A DNA stretch of 64,000 nt from Variovorax terrae. GTDB taxonomy: Bacteria; Pseudomonadota; Gammaproteobacteria; Burkholderiales; Burkholderiaceae_C. The notes beneath the pieces were generated by a model, which made no database searches, was not told where the DNA came from, and saw only the letters and a list, made by a program, of their open reading frames with translations. The position numbers and the translations under genes were made by a program. Position 1 is the stretch's first letter; the number at the start of each line of letters is the position of its first letter. Shown in pieces: positions 1-7,959 of the stretch. The stretch is from the NCBI RefSeq assembly GCF_022809125.1, contig NZ_JALGBI010000002.1, positions 62,001 through 126,000 of the forward strand, in the 5' to 3' direction.

Positions 1-601
1 GCGCGTGCCGGATGATGGTCTGCGCCACCTTGACCTCGCGGTAGTCGAAGTCGCGCAGCGAGCCGTCGGCCTCGATGCCCGAGATGCCGATCAGCGCGAT
101 GTCCACCTTGAACTGCCGGATGAAGTCCACCGCCGCCTCGCCGATGATGCCGCGGTCGCGCGCGCGCACCACGCCGCCGGCCACGATCACCTCGCACTGC
201 GGGTTGCCGCTCAGGATGGCCGCCACGTTGAGGTTGTTGGTGATCACGCGCAGGCCGGTGTGGCGCAGCAGCGCGCGCGCAATGGCCTCGGTGGTGGTGC
301 CGATGTTGAGCATCAGCGCGCAGTCGTTGGGCACCTGGGCCGCGACGGCGCGCGCGATGCGCGCCTTGCCTTCGGCATGCAGGCTTTCGCGCTGCGGGTG
401 GGCCAGGTTCTCGGTGGTCGAGCTCGGCACCCGCACGCCGCCGTGAAAGCGCGCCAGCAGGCCGGCATCGGCCAGCCGCTGCACGTCGCGGCGCACCGTC
501 TGCAGCGTCACGCCCAGCTTGTCGGCCAGCTCCTCGACGGTGACGGAGCCGCGCGAGCGCACCACGTCGAGCAGGTTGATTTGTCTTGGATTGGAGTTCA
601 C
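1..601 (-). CDS. glpR: DeoR-family glycerol-3-phosphate regulon repressor (partial, C-terminus outside window)
   Basis: About 200 codons of a DeoR-type repressor are present; the 3' end lies beyond base 1. The N-terminus has the DeoR winged-helix signature (VTVEELADKLGVTLQTVRRD, then LARFHGGV, residues about 18-55), followed by the start of the sugar-phosphate sensor domain (NIGTTTEAIARAL). The start is taken as GTG at 601-599, because the only nearby ATG is in another frame and hits a stop after three codons. It is divergent from glpD, which fits repression of glpD relieved by glycerol-3-phosphate. The GlpR assignment rests on this neighbour as well as on the family; another DeoR regulator is possible. 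Confidence 0.85.
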   Translation of the reverse strand, partial: MNSNPRQINLLDVVRSRGSVTVEELADKLGVTLQTVRRDVQRLADAGLLARFHGGVRVPSSTTENLAHPQRESLHAEGKARIARAVAAQVPNDCALMLNIGTTTEAIARALLRHTGLRVITNNLNVAAILSGNPQCEVIVAGGVVRARDRGIIGEAAVDFIRQFKVDIALIGISGIEADGSLRDFDYREVKVAQTIIRHA

Positions 602-762
602 GCCAGCATTGTCCCCGGGGCGGCTTTGGGCTCTGAAGAAACTGTAGAACGAAAAGAATAGAAAAATCTAAGGGAAAACTCTGATGAAAAAGATCAGAAA
701 AGAATAAAATAGAAAGAATACGAAAATCAAATCCAGAAAAATCATCCCCATGGAGGTGCTCC
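602..762. promoter_or_regulatory. glpR-glpD divergent control region with A-rich direct repeats
   Basis: This A-rich stretch stands out against its GC-rich surroundings. The decamer GAAAAGAATA occurs at 651-660 and again at 697-706, and GAAAGAATA follows at 712-720. DeoR-family repressors often bind tandem direct repeats, so these are candidate GlpR operators; that is inference. The glpD ribosome binding site GGAGGT lies at 752-757. Confidence 0.55.
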
Positions 763-2358
763 TTGCCCCAGCCGACTGAGACCCGGCCCGCCGAAAGGCT
801 GGCATCTGCGGCGGCCGACTGCGACGTGCTCGTGGTGGGCGGCGGCATCAACGGCGCGGGCATTGCGCGCGACCTGGCCGGCCGGGGCTGGCGCGTGGTG
901 CTGTGCGAGCAGGACGATCTCGCGTCGCACACCTCCTCGTCCTCGACCAAGCTGATCCACGGCGGCCTGCGCTACCTGGAGCACTACGAGTTCGGCCTGG
1001 TGCGCAAGGCGCTGCTGGAGCGCGAGGTGCTGCTTCGGAGCGCGCCGCACATCATGGGGCCGCTGCGCTTCGTGATGCCGCACGACCCCTCGATGCGGCC
1101 GGCCTGGATGATCCGCCTGGGCATCTTCCTGTACGACCACCTGGCGCGGCGCGAGGTGCTGCCCGGCTCCACGGGCGTGGACCTGCGCCGCCACCCGGTG
1201 GGCGCGCCGCTCAAGGACCGGTTCACCCGCGGCTTCATCTATTCCGACGGCTGGGTCAACGACGCGCGGCTGGTGGTGCTCAACGCGCTGGACGCGGTGG
1301 CGCAGGGCGCCAGCGTGCTCACGCGCACGGCTTGCGTGGCGGCCCAGCGCTGCGGCGAGGGCTGGACGGCCACGCTGCAGGGCCGCGACGGCATGCGCCG
1401 CACGCTGCGCGCGCGGGCGCTGGTCAATGCCGCCGGCCCCTGGGCCGAGCGCTTCCTGCGCGACGCGGCGCGGCCCGCACACGGCGAGGCGCTGGCGACC
1501 AGGAGCCTGCGCCTGGTCCAGGGCAGCCACATCGTGGTGCCGCGCTGCTTCGAGCACGACCACGCCTACATCTTCCAGAACCCCGACCAGCGCATCATCT
1601 TCGCCATTCCCTACGAGGACGCGTTCACGCTGATCGGCACCACCGACGTCGAGCTCGGCGGCGACCCGGCGCAGGCCCGCATCAGCGCCGACGAGACGGC
1701 CTATCTGTGCGAGCAGGCCAGCCGCTACTTCAAGAAGCCCGTGGTTCCGTCCGACGTGGTGTGGAGCTATACCGGCGTGCGCCCGCTGCTGGACGACGCC
1801 TCGGGCGACCCCTCGGCCGTGACGCGCGACTACCTGCTGGAGACGCATGCCGGCAGCGGCGCGCCGCTGCTCAGCGTGTGGGGCGGCAAGATCACCACCT
1901 TCCGCAAGCTCGCCGAGGAGGCCGCCGACGAGCTTGGCCGCCTGCTCGGCGAGGCGCGCCCGGCCTGGACCTCGGGGGCCTTCCTGCCGGGCGGCGACCT
2001 GTCGGCCTGGATCGGGCCGGCGCAGCGGCCCGACACCGATTTCGAGCGCTTCGTTGCGGAACTGCGGCGCCGCCATGCCTGGCTGCCCGGTGCGCTGGCG
2101 CGGCGCTATGCCCGGGCCTACGGCGTGCGCGTCGAGCGCCTGCTCGGCGCGGCCGCCGCGCTGGCCGACCTCGGCGCCGAAGTCGCGCCCGGCCTGTACG
2201 AGGCCGAGCTCGACTACCTGCGGCGCGAGGAATGGGCGCTGGATGCCGACGACGTGCTGTGGCGGCGCAGCAAGCTGGGCCTGCACTACAGCGCCGCCGA
2301 GCGCGAGCGCGTGGCGGCCTGGATGAACCGGATGGGCGACGGGCGAACGCCGGCGTGA
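763..2358 (+). CDS. glpD: Glycerol-3-phosphate dehydrogenase, FAD-dependent (first copy)
   Basis: The 531-residue protein would oxidise sn-glycerol-3-phosphate to dihydroxyacetone phosphate at the inner membrane and pass electrons to quinone. The N-terminal FAD-binding motif GGGINGAGIARDLAGRG (about residues 28-44) is followed by the family signature SSSSTKLIHGGLRYLE, and the length is typical. The start is TTG at 763, placed 5 bases after GGAGGT; the ATG at 750 reads into a stop after nine codons. It is divergent from glpR and probably controlled by it. A second paralogue lies at 56.0-57.6 kb. Confidence 0.93.
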   Translation: MPQPTETRPAERLASAAADCDVLVVGGGINGAGIARDLAGRGWRVVLCEQDDLASHTSSSSTKLIHGGLRYLEHYEFGLVRKALLEREVLLRSAPHIMGPLRFVMPHDPSMRPAWMIRLGIFLYDHLARREVLPGSTGVDLRRHPVGAPLKDRFTRGFIYSDGWVNDARLVVLNALDAVAQGASVLTRTACVAAQRCGEGWTATLQGRDGMRRTLRARALVNAAGPWAERFLRDAARPAHGEALATRSLRLVQGSHIVVPRCFEHDHAYIFQNPDQRIIFAIPYEDAFTLIGTTDVELGGDPAQARISADETAYLCEQASRYFKKPVVPSDVVWSYTGVRPLLDDASGDPSAVTRDYLLETHAGSGAPLLSVWGGKITTFRKLAEEAADELGRLLGEARPAWTSGAFLPGGDLSAWIGPAQRPDTDFERFVAELRRRHAWLPGALARRYARAYGVRVERLLGAAAALADLGAEVAPGLYEAELDYLRREEWALDADDVLWRRSKLGLHYSAAERERVAAWMNRMGDGRTPA

Positions 2359-2424
2359 CGCCGCTGCGCCTGGACGCCACGCGGCGGGCCTGGGAGGCCG
2401 CCGGGAGCCCGTCAGCGAGGTTTT

Positions 2425-2483
2425 AGTGAAGAAAACGCCCGGATGTCCACGTCCTGCGGTCGTTTGTTGCTATCAATAATGCA
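2425..2483 (-). repeat. Family A dispersed repeat, intergenic copy 1
   Basis: Read on the minus strand it shows the family A pattern: TTGATAGC, then GACCGC, then GTGGACATCCGGGCG, then a TTTTC end. It lies in the 309-bp gap between glpD and the AhpD-like gene. Apart from this copy I see only the ribosome binding site of the next gene there. Confidence 0.65.
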
Positions 2484-2667
2484 GCGATTCTGAGCGGCGC
2501 GCCTCGCCTGAACGCGGCGTATGGGCATCCTGGGGCCGCGCGCGCCAGGGTTCGCGGGCGGTAACAAATGAATCACCCGAGGGGATTCATCTGCCGGCCC
2601 GATTGCGCAACACTGGGGGTCTGGGCCGGGCGTCCTGCCCGGCCCGCTGCTGCGAAGGAGCATGGCC

Positions 2668-3024
2668 ATGCTGGACTGGATCGACTACCGCAAACAACTG
2701 CTGGGCCGCATCGGCGAGATCGGCCGCCTGAGCCCCGACACCCTCAAGGGCTACCAGGCGCTGTCGGGCGCCGGCGAGAAGACCGGCCACCTCGACGCCA
2801 AGACGCGCGAGCTGATCGCGCTGGCCGTCTCGGTGACCACGCGCTGCGACGGCTGCATCACGGTGCACACCGCGCAGGCCGTCAAGCTGGGGGCCACGCG
2901 CGAGGAAATCGCCGAGGCGCTGGGCGTGGCGGTGGCGCTCAACGCCGGCGCCGCCATGGTGTACTCGGCGCGCGTGATGGACGCCGTGCACGCCTACCAG
3001 CCGCAGCCTCAATCCCAGGCCTGA
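2668..3024 (+). CDS. Carboxymuconolactone decarboxylase / AhpD-like protein
   Basis: A 118-residue all-helical protein of the CMD/AhpD family. It carries the AhpD-type redox motif: a Glu (ELIALAV), then CDGC and a His three residues later (CDGCITVH, about residues 67-74). AhpD-like members act as thiol-dependent peroxidases or peroxidase partners; the substrate here cannot be read. Start is ATG 2668, 7 bases after AGGAG at 2656-2660; ATG 2662 is only one base from that site. It stands alone between glpD and the carboxyltransferase gene. Confidence 0.85.
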   Translation: MLDWIDYRKQLLGRIGEIGRLSPDTLKGYQALSGAGEKTGHLDAKTRELIALAVSVTTRCDGCITVHTAQAVKLGATREEIAEALGVAVALNAGAAMVYSARVMDAVHAYQPQPQSQA

Positions 3025-3102
3025 GAGGCTGAAGACCCAGGGGCGCGGCGCCTGTCGCCCGATTGACGCGGCCCGGCGCCGGGGCTGCCGCAAAATCGTG
3101 GC

Positions 3103-4947
3103 ATGACCGAACTCCGCTCCCCCCTGCAGGCCCAGCTCGTGGAATGGCATGTGCAGCCCGGCGACTGGGTGCGCACGGGCGACGTGCTGCTGATCCTCGA
3201 AGCCATGAAGATGGAGCACGAGCTGCGCGCTCCGGCGCCCGGCCGCGTGCGCGAACTCTTCTTTGCCGAAGGCGAGAGCGTGGGCGAAGGCGAGCTGCTC
3301 TTGATCCTGGAGCGCGTCGAGGCCGACCCATCCGGGCCCGCTGCCAGGCATGTGCCAGACAGGCTGGCCGCCGCCGTGACTGGGCTGCCCGGTGCGGCCG
3401 TGCGCGCCGACTGGCAGCGCGTGGCCGAGCGCCATGCCCGCACGCTCGATGCCGCCCGCCCCGAGGCCGTGGCCCGGCGCCATGCACAGGGCCTGCGCAC
3501 CGCGCGCGAGAACATCGCCGAGCTGTGCGATGCCGGCAGCTTCATCGAATACGGCGCGCTGGCCGTGGCCGCGCAGACGCGCCGGCGCAGCATGAAGGAG
3601 TTGATCGCCGCCACGCCGGCCGACGGCATGGTCACCGGCATCGGCAGCATCAACGGCGCGCTGTTCGGCCCCGAGGCCTCGCGCGCCGCGGTCTTGGCCT
3701 ACGACGCCACCGTGCTGGCCGGCACCCAGGGCATGCGCAACCACCAGAAGACCGACCGGCTGCTGGGCATCGCGCTGCGGCAGAAGCTGCCCGTGGTGCT
3801 GTTCGCCGAAGGCGGCGGCGGCCGGCCCGGCGACACCGACATGCCCATCGTGGCCGGCCTGCACGTGCACACCTTCGCCGCCTACGCGCAACTCTCGGGC
3901 CAGGTGCCGGTGGTGGGCATCGTCGCGGGCCGCTGCTTCGCCGGCAACGCCGCGCTGCTGGGCTGCAGCGACGTGATCATCGCCACGCGAAACAGCAACA
4001 TCGGCATGGGCGGCCCGGCCATGATCGAAGGCGGCGGCCTGGGCGTGTTCCGCCCCGAGGAGATCGGCCCGAGCGAGGTGCAGGCCCGCAACGGCGTGAT
4101 CGATGTGCTGGTGGAGAACGAGCAAGAGGCCGTGGCCGCGGCGAAGCAGTACCTGTCGTACTTCCAGGGCCGGCTCGAGGCCTGGGACTGCGCCGACCAG
4201 GCCCTGCTGCGCGATGCCGTGCCCGAGAACCGGGTGCGCGCCTACGACGTGCGCGCCATCCTGCACACGCTGGCCGACACCGGCTCGCTGCTGGAGCTGC
4301 GCCCCGGCTTCGGGCAGGGCATCCTCACCGCGCTGGCGCGCATCGAGGGCCGGCCGGTCGGCCTGCTGGCCAACAACCCCGCGCACCTGGGCGGCGCCAT
4401 CGACGCCGATGCGGCCGACAAGGCCGCGCGCTTCATGCAGCTGTGCAACGCGCACGGCCTGCCGCTGGTGAGCCTGGTGGATACGCCGGGCTTCATGGTC
4501 GGCCCCGAGACCGAGCGGCAGGCCCAGGTGCGCCATGTGGCGCGCCTGTTCGTCACCGCCGCCAAGCTCGGCGTGCCGTACTTCAGCGTGGTGCTGCGCA
4601 AGGGCTACGGCCTGGGCGCGATGGGCATGACGGCCGGCGGCTTCCACGCGCCGGTGTTCACCGTGGCCTGGCCCAGCGGCGAATTCGGCGCCATGGGGCT
4701 GGAGGGCGCGGTGCGCCTGGGCTACCGCAAGGAGCTCGAGGCGCTGCCCGAGGGGCCGCAGCGCGAGGCGCTGTACGAGCAGCTGGTGGCCCAGCAGTAC
4801 GAGGCGGGGCAGGCCCTCAACATGGCGGCCACGCTGGAGATCGACGCCGTGATCGACCCGGCCGGCACGCGCGCCTGGCTGGTGCGCGGCCTGGCCTCGG
4901 CCGCGCCGGCCCAGCCGGCCGCCACGCGCTTCATCGACACCTGGTGA
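3103..4947 (+). CDS. Biotin carrier-carboxyltransferase fusion (acyl-CoA carboxylase subunit)
   Basis: A 614-residue protein joins two parts of a biotin-dependent acyl-CoA carboxylase. Residues 1-75 form a biotinyl domain with the canonical attachment site EAMKMEHEL, Lys36 being the expected biotinylated residue. Residues about 110-610 form a PccB/MccB-type carboxyltransferase, with a glycine-rich segment near GGGGRPGD and the CoA-pocket sequence VDTPGFMVGPETE. There is no biotin carboxylase domain and no such gene next to it, so the partner must be encoded elsewhere. The acyl-CoA substrate is not evident; propionyl-, methylcrotonyl- and geranyl-type enzymes all share this fold. The gene stands alone on the plus strand. 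Confidence 0.82.
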   Translation: MTELRSPLQAQLVEWHVQPGDWVRTGDVLLILEAMKMEHELRAPAPGRVRELFFAEGESVGEGELLLILERVEADPSGPAARHVPDRLAAAVTGLPGAAVRADWQRVAERHARTLDAARPEAVARRHAQGLRTARENIAELCDAGSFIEYGALAVAAQTRRRSMKELIAATPADGMVTGIGSINGALFGPEASRAAVLAYDATVLAGTQGMRNHQKTDRLLGIALRQKLPVVLFAEGGGGRPGDTDMPIVAGLHVHTFAAYAQLSGQVPVVGIVAGRCFAGNAALLGCSDVIIATRNSNIGMGGPAMIEGGGLGVFRPEEIGPSEVQARNGVIDVLVENEQEAVAAAKQYLSYFQGRLEAWDCADQALLRDAVPENRVRAYDVRAILHTLADTGSLLELRPGFGQGILTALARIEGRPVGLLANNPAHLGGAIDADAADKAARFMQLCNAHGLPLVSLVDTPGFMVGPETERQAQVRHVARLFVTAAKLGVPYFSVVLRKGYGLGAMGMTAGGFHAPVFTVAWPSGEFGAMGLEGAVRLGYRKELEALPEGPQREALYEQLVAQQYEAGQALNMAATLEIDAVIDPAGTRAWLVRGLASAAPAQPAATRFIDTW

Positions 4948-4956
4948 GGCGGCTGC

Positions 4957-5682
4957 TCAGAGCAGCTTGAAGACGAGCGGCATCAGCAGCGAGGCCAGCA
5001 CCACCTGCAGGCCCAGCGCCAGCCCGGCGTAGGCGCCCGCATCGGCATCGACCTGCAGCGCGCGTGCCGCGCCGATGCCATGCGAGGCCGTGCCCAGAGC
5101 GAAGCCGCGCGCGGTCCGGCCCGCGGGCGTGCCGGGAATGCGCAATGCCGCGAACAGGTACTTGCCGCTGAGCGCTCCCACCAGCCCGGTGAGCACCGCG
5201 AACACGGCCGTCAGCGCCGGGATGCCGCCGATCTTGTCCGCGATGCCCATGGCCACGGGCGCCGTCACCGATTTCGGCGCCAGCGACAGCACCACGTCGT
5301 GCGGCAGCCCGAGCGCCCAGGCCAGGCCCACCGCGCTCGCGCTGGCCACGCCGCCGCCGGCCAGTGCCGCCAGCAGCAGCCGGCCCCAGCGCCGGCGCAG
5401 CTCCTCGCGCCGCTGCCACAGCGGCCAGGCCAGTGCCACCACGGCGGGGCCCAGCAGGAAGTGGATGAACTGCGCGCCCGCGAAATAGGTGGGGTAGGGC
5501 ACGCCGGTGGCCAGCAGCACGGCGGCGAGGGCCGCCACGCTCCACAGCACCGGGTTGGCCCAGGGCGCCTGCTGCAGGCGCGCGTACAGCGTCTGCGCCA
5601 GCACGTAGACCACGAGCGTGGCCGTCAGGCCGAACAGCGGCGTGGCCGAGAGGTAGACCCAGAGCTGGACGAAGTCAGGCAT
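4957..5682 (-). CDS. lrgB: LrgB/CidB-family membrane protein
   Basis: A 241-residue polytopic membrane protein of the LrgB/CidB family, with many hydrophobic segments and the family region around LAPKSVTAPVAMGIADKIGG and GTASHGIGAARAL. Homologues work with LrgA/CidA-type proteins in control of murein hydrolase export and cell death, or in export of small metabolites; which applies here is unknown. Start ATG 5682 overlaps the end of the upstream gene by 8 bases, so translation is probably coupled. A start six codons earlier is possible but lies deeper inside that gene. Confidence 0.88.
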   Translation of the reverse strand: MPDFVQLWVYLSATPLFGLTATLVVYVLAQTLYARLQQAPWANPVLWSVAALAAVLLATGVPYPTYFAGAQFIHFLLGPAVVALAWPLWQRREELRRRWGRLLLAALAGGGVASASAVGLAWALGLPHDVVLSLAPKSVTAPVAMGIADKIGGIPALTAVFAVLTGLVGALSGKYLFAALRIPGTPAGRTARGFALGTASHGIGAARALQVDADAGAYAGLALGLQVVLASLLMPLVFKLL

Positions 5683-6025
5683 CGTCCGCCTTCTCACGCA
5701 GCAGGTACAGCACCAGCGCCGTCGCGGCCAGGCCGGCCCAGGTGGACAGCACGATGACCGCCAGCATGCGCCCGCCGTACTGGCTCAGCAGCGACAGGTT
5801 GGCGACCACCCCGACCCCCACCGGCACGAACAGCAGCGACAGGTGCGACAGCAGGAAGTCCGCACAGGCCGCGACCGGCTCACGCACCAGCGGCCAGCGC
5901 AGCGCACCCAGCAACAGGATCATGCCCACCACCGGTCCCGGGAACGGAAGCGACAGGCCGCGCGCCAGCAGTTCGCCGATCGACTGCAGCAACAGCAGCC
6001 AGGTGAAACCGCGCAGCGCCAGCAT
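5675..6025 (-). CDS. lrgA: LrgA/CidA-family holin-like membrane protein
   Basis: A 116-residue protein with four predicted membrane helices, matching the LrgA/CidA family in length and in the motif LSLPFPGPVVGMILLLGAL. LrgA-type proteins are holin-like partners of LrgB. Start ATG 6025 (MLALRGFTW) gives the family length; reading further upstream would run into the family B repeat. It is the first gene of a two-gene unit with lrgB. Confidence 0.86.
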   Translation of the reverse strand: MLALRGFTWLLLLQSIGELLARGLSLPFPGPVVGMILLLGALRWPLVREPVAACADFLLSHLSLLFVPVGVGVVANLSLLSQYGGRMLAVIVLSTWAGLAATALVLYLLREKADDA

Positions 6026-6077
6026 GGTGTATCTCAGTGATCCATGACGCTGCGCGCCATCCACAAAGCATGCAATC

Positions 6078-6181
6078 GGTGCGGCCCAGGCCCGGGCCAC
6101 CGCGGAGCCGGCTTTGCCGGGCCGCTGGTGGCGCCCCCTAGAGGGGGAGGCGCCGCAGGCGCTTCGGGGGTGGTTTTCATA
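6078..6181. repeat. Family B repeat at the glcD stop codon
   Basis: About 104 bp containing two nested inverted repeats: CCCCCTAGAGGGGG flanked by GGCGCC-type arms, and GGCGCCGCAGGCGC. Its end reads, on the minus strand, as a segment beginning GAAAACCACCCCCGAAGCG only a few bases after the glcD stop. Related copies lie at 10103, 22010 and 50503. Sited between glcD and lrgA, it may end or insulate glcD transcription. Confidence 0.7.
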
Positions 6182-6183
6182 TT

Positions 6184-7686
6184 TCAGAAGCGCGGCAGGT
6201 CCGGGTGCGCGATCTGCCCGCCGCGCACCAGCATCTTGCCGTACTCGGCGCAGCGGTTCAGCGTGGGAATCACCTTGCCGGGGTTGAGCAGGCCTTGCGG
6301 GTCGAACGCGCGCTTGACGCCGAACATCTGCTCGTTCTCGGCCGCGCTGAACTGCACGCACATGCTGTTGAGCTTCTCCACGCCCACGCCATGCTCGCCC
6401 GTCACCGTGCCGCCCATGGCCACGCTGGTCTCCAGGATGTCGGCGCCGAACAGTTCTGCGCGGTGCAGCTCGTCGGGGGCGTTGGCGTCGAACAGGATCA
6501 GCGGGTGCAGGTTGCCGTCACCCGCGTGGAACACGTTGGCGCAGCGCAGCCGGTACTTCTTCTCCATCTGCTGGATCGCGAGCAGGATGTCGGCCAGGCG
6601 CTTGCGCGGGATGGTGGAGTCCATGCACATGTAGTCGGGGCTGATGCGGCCGCTGGCGGGAAAGGCGTTCTTGCGCCCGCTCCAGAAGCGCAGGCGCTCG
6701 GCCTCGTCGCGGCTCACGGCGATGGCGGTGGCGCCGGCCGCGCGCAGCACCTCGCTCATGCGGCCGATCTCTTCCTCCACCTCCTCGGGCGTGCCGTCGC
6801 TCTCGCACAGCAGGATGGCCTCGGCCGTGAGGTCGTAGCCCGCGTGCACGAAGTCTTCCACCGCGGCCGTCATCGGCTTGTCCATCATCTCGAGCCCGGC
6901 CGGGATGATGCCGGCCGCGATCACGGCGGCCACCGCATCGCCGGCGCGGCGCACGTCGTCGAAGCTGGCCATGATGCAGCGCGCCAGCTGCGGCTTGGGC
7001 ACCAGCTTCACGGTAACTTCAGTGGTCACCGCCAGCATGCCCTCGGAGCCGACCACGATGGGCAGCAGGTCCAGCCCGGCCACGTCCAGCGCCTCGCTGC
7101 CGAACTCGACCGGCTCGCCCTCGATGGTGAAGCCTTTGACCTTGAGCACGTTGTGCAGCGTCAGGCCGTACTTCAGGCAGTGCACGCCGCCCGAGTTCTC
7201 GGCCACGTTGCCGCCGATGGTGCAGGCGATCTGGCTCGACGGATCGGGCGCGTAGTACAGGCCCAGCGGCGCCGCGGCCTCGCTGATCGCGAGGTTGCGC
7301 ACGCCGCACTGCACCACGGCCGTGCGGCTGAAGGCGTCGAGCTTGAGAATTTTGTTGAACTTGGCCAGCGACAGCGTCACGCCGAGCCTGTGCGGCATCG
7401 CGCCGCCCGAGAGGCCGGTGCCGGCGCCGCGCGCGACCACGGGCACGCGCAGGCGGTGGCAGATCTGCAGCACGGCCTGCACCTGTTCCTCGGTCTCCGG
7501 CAGCGCCACGGCCAGCGGCCGCTGCCGGTAGGCCGTCAGGCCGTCGCATTCGTAGGGGGTGGTGTCTTCGCCGGTCCAGAGCAGGGCATGGGCGGGGAGC
7601 ACGGCCTGGAGCGCAGCAACGACCTGGGCCTGGCGCTCGGCCTGCTTGAGGCGCTGCTGTTCGTCGGAAACAGTGGGTGCGTTCAT
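6184..7686 (-). CDS. glcD: FAD-linked oxidase, glycolate oxidase GlcD / D-lactate dehydrogenase type
   Basis: A 500-residue FAD-binding type 4 oxidase. The FAD-domain signature RGAGTGLSGGA (about residues 88-98) and PDPSSQIACTIGGNVAENSG are present, as is the C-terminal HAGDGNLHPLI and GEHGVG region shared by GlcD and D-lactate dehydrogenases. The family oxidises 2-hydroxy acids such as glycolate or D-lactate. The glcE and glcF partners are not adjacent, because the next gene is lrgA, so the exact substrate is open. A short decayed relative of its N-terminus lies at 35.92-36.05 kb. Confidence 0.87.
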   Translation of the reverse strand: MNAPTVSDEQQRLKQAERQAQVVAALQAVLPAHALLWTGEDTTPYECDGLTAYRQRPLAVALPETEEQVQAVLQICHRLRVPVVARGAGTGLSGGAMPHRLGVTLSLAKFNKILKLDAFSRTAVVQCGVRNLAISEAAAPLGLYYAPDPSSQIACTIGGNVAENSGGVHCLKYGLTLHNVLKVKGFTIEGEPVEFGSEALDVAGLDLLPIVVGSEGMLAVTTEVTVKLVPKPQLARCIMASFDDVRRAGDAVAAVIAAGIIPAGLEMMDKPMTAAVEDFVHAGYDLTAEAILLCESDGTPEEVEEEIGRMSEVLRAAGATAIAVSRDEAERLRFWSGRKNAFPASGRISPDYMCMDSTIPRKRLADILLAIQQMEKKYRLRCANVFHAGDGNLHPLILFDANAPDELHRAELFGADILETSVAMGGTVTGEHGVGVEKLNSMCVQFSAAENEQMFGVKRAFDPQGLLNPGKVIPTLNRCAEYGKMLVRGGQIAHPDLPRF

Positions 7687-7848
7687 AGGCCCTTACTTTA
7701 GGGCAGCCGGGGCGCTGGTGCCATGAAGGATCATGCACAGGTTTGTGAAAGAAATTCGGGAATGCGTCCATCCGGCTCTGCCGGTGCACTGCATGGCCCC
7801 TGTGTCAGGGAGGCGGCTATAGGCCGCATCGGGGGCGTAAAATGGCTT

Positions 7849-7903
7849 GGCGCCGATTTGAGCTACAGCTTGCGGGCGCCTTATAAATGCCGCTAAAGCG
7901 AAC
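7849..7903 (+). promoter_or_regulatory. SAM-II riboswitch aptamer
   Basis: The segment follows the SAM-II layout. Arm GGCGCC (7849-7854) pairs with GGCGCC (7875-7880), and the loop begins GATTTGAGC and ends GCTTGCG. The conserved 3' pseudoknot strand with its A-rich linker is ATAAATGCCGCTAAAGCG. A -10-like TAAAAT lies at 7838-7843. SAM-II RNAs bind S-adenosylmethionine and usually control methionine-biosynthesis genes, which fits the sulfur amino-acid enzyme downstream. Confidence 0.82.
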
Positions 7904-7909
7904 GTGACC

Positions 7910-7946
7910 AGCCCGTTTCGTCTCTGCGGTACGGGCTTTGCTTTTT
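7910..7946 (+). terminator. Rho-independent terminator, riboswitch expression platform
   Basis: Arms AGCCCGT (7910-7916) and ACGGGCT (7931-7937) are followed by TTGCTTTTT. The terminator lies between the SAM-II aptamer and the start codon, so SAM binding probably causes early termination. The ribosome binding site of the gene follows it directly. Confidence 0.8.
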
Positions 7947-7959
7947 GGGAACGAACACC

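Noticed and set aside
5..661. A 218-codon plus-strand frame at the window start
   Set aside because: It is antisense to the DeoR/GlpR gene, whose helix-turn-helix is unmistakable.
6078..6181. Family B repeat as an insertion sequence
   Set aside because: Too short, no transposase, no clear target duplication; better described as a short dispersed repeat.
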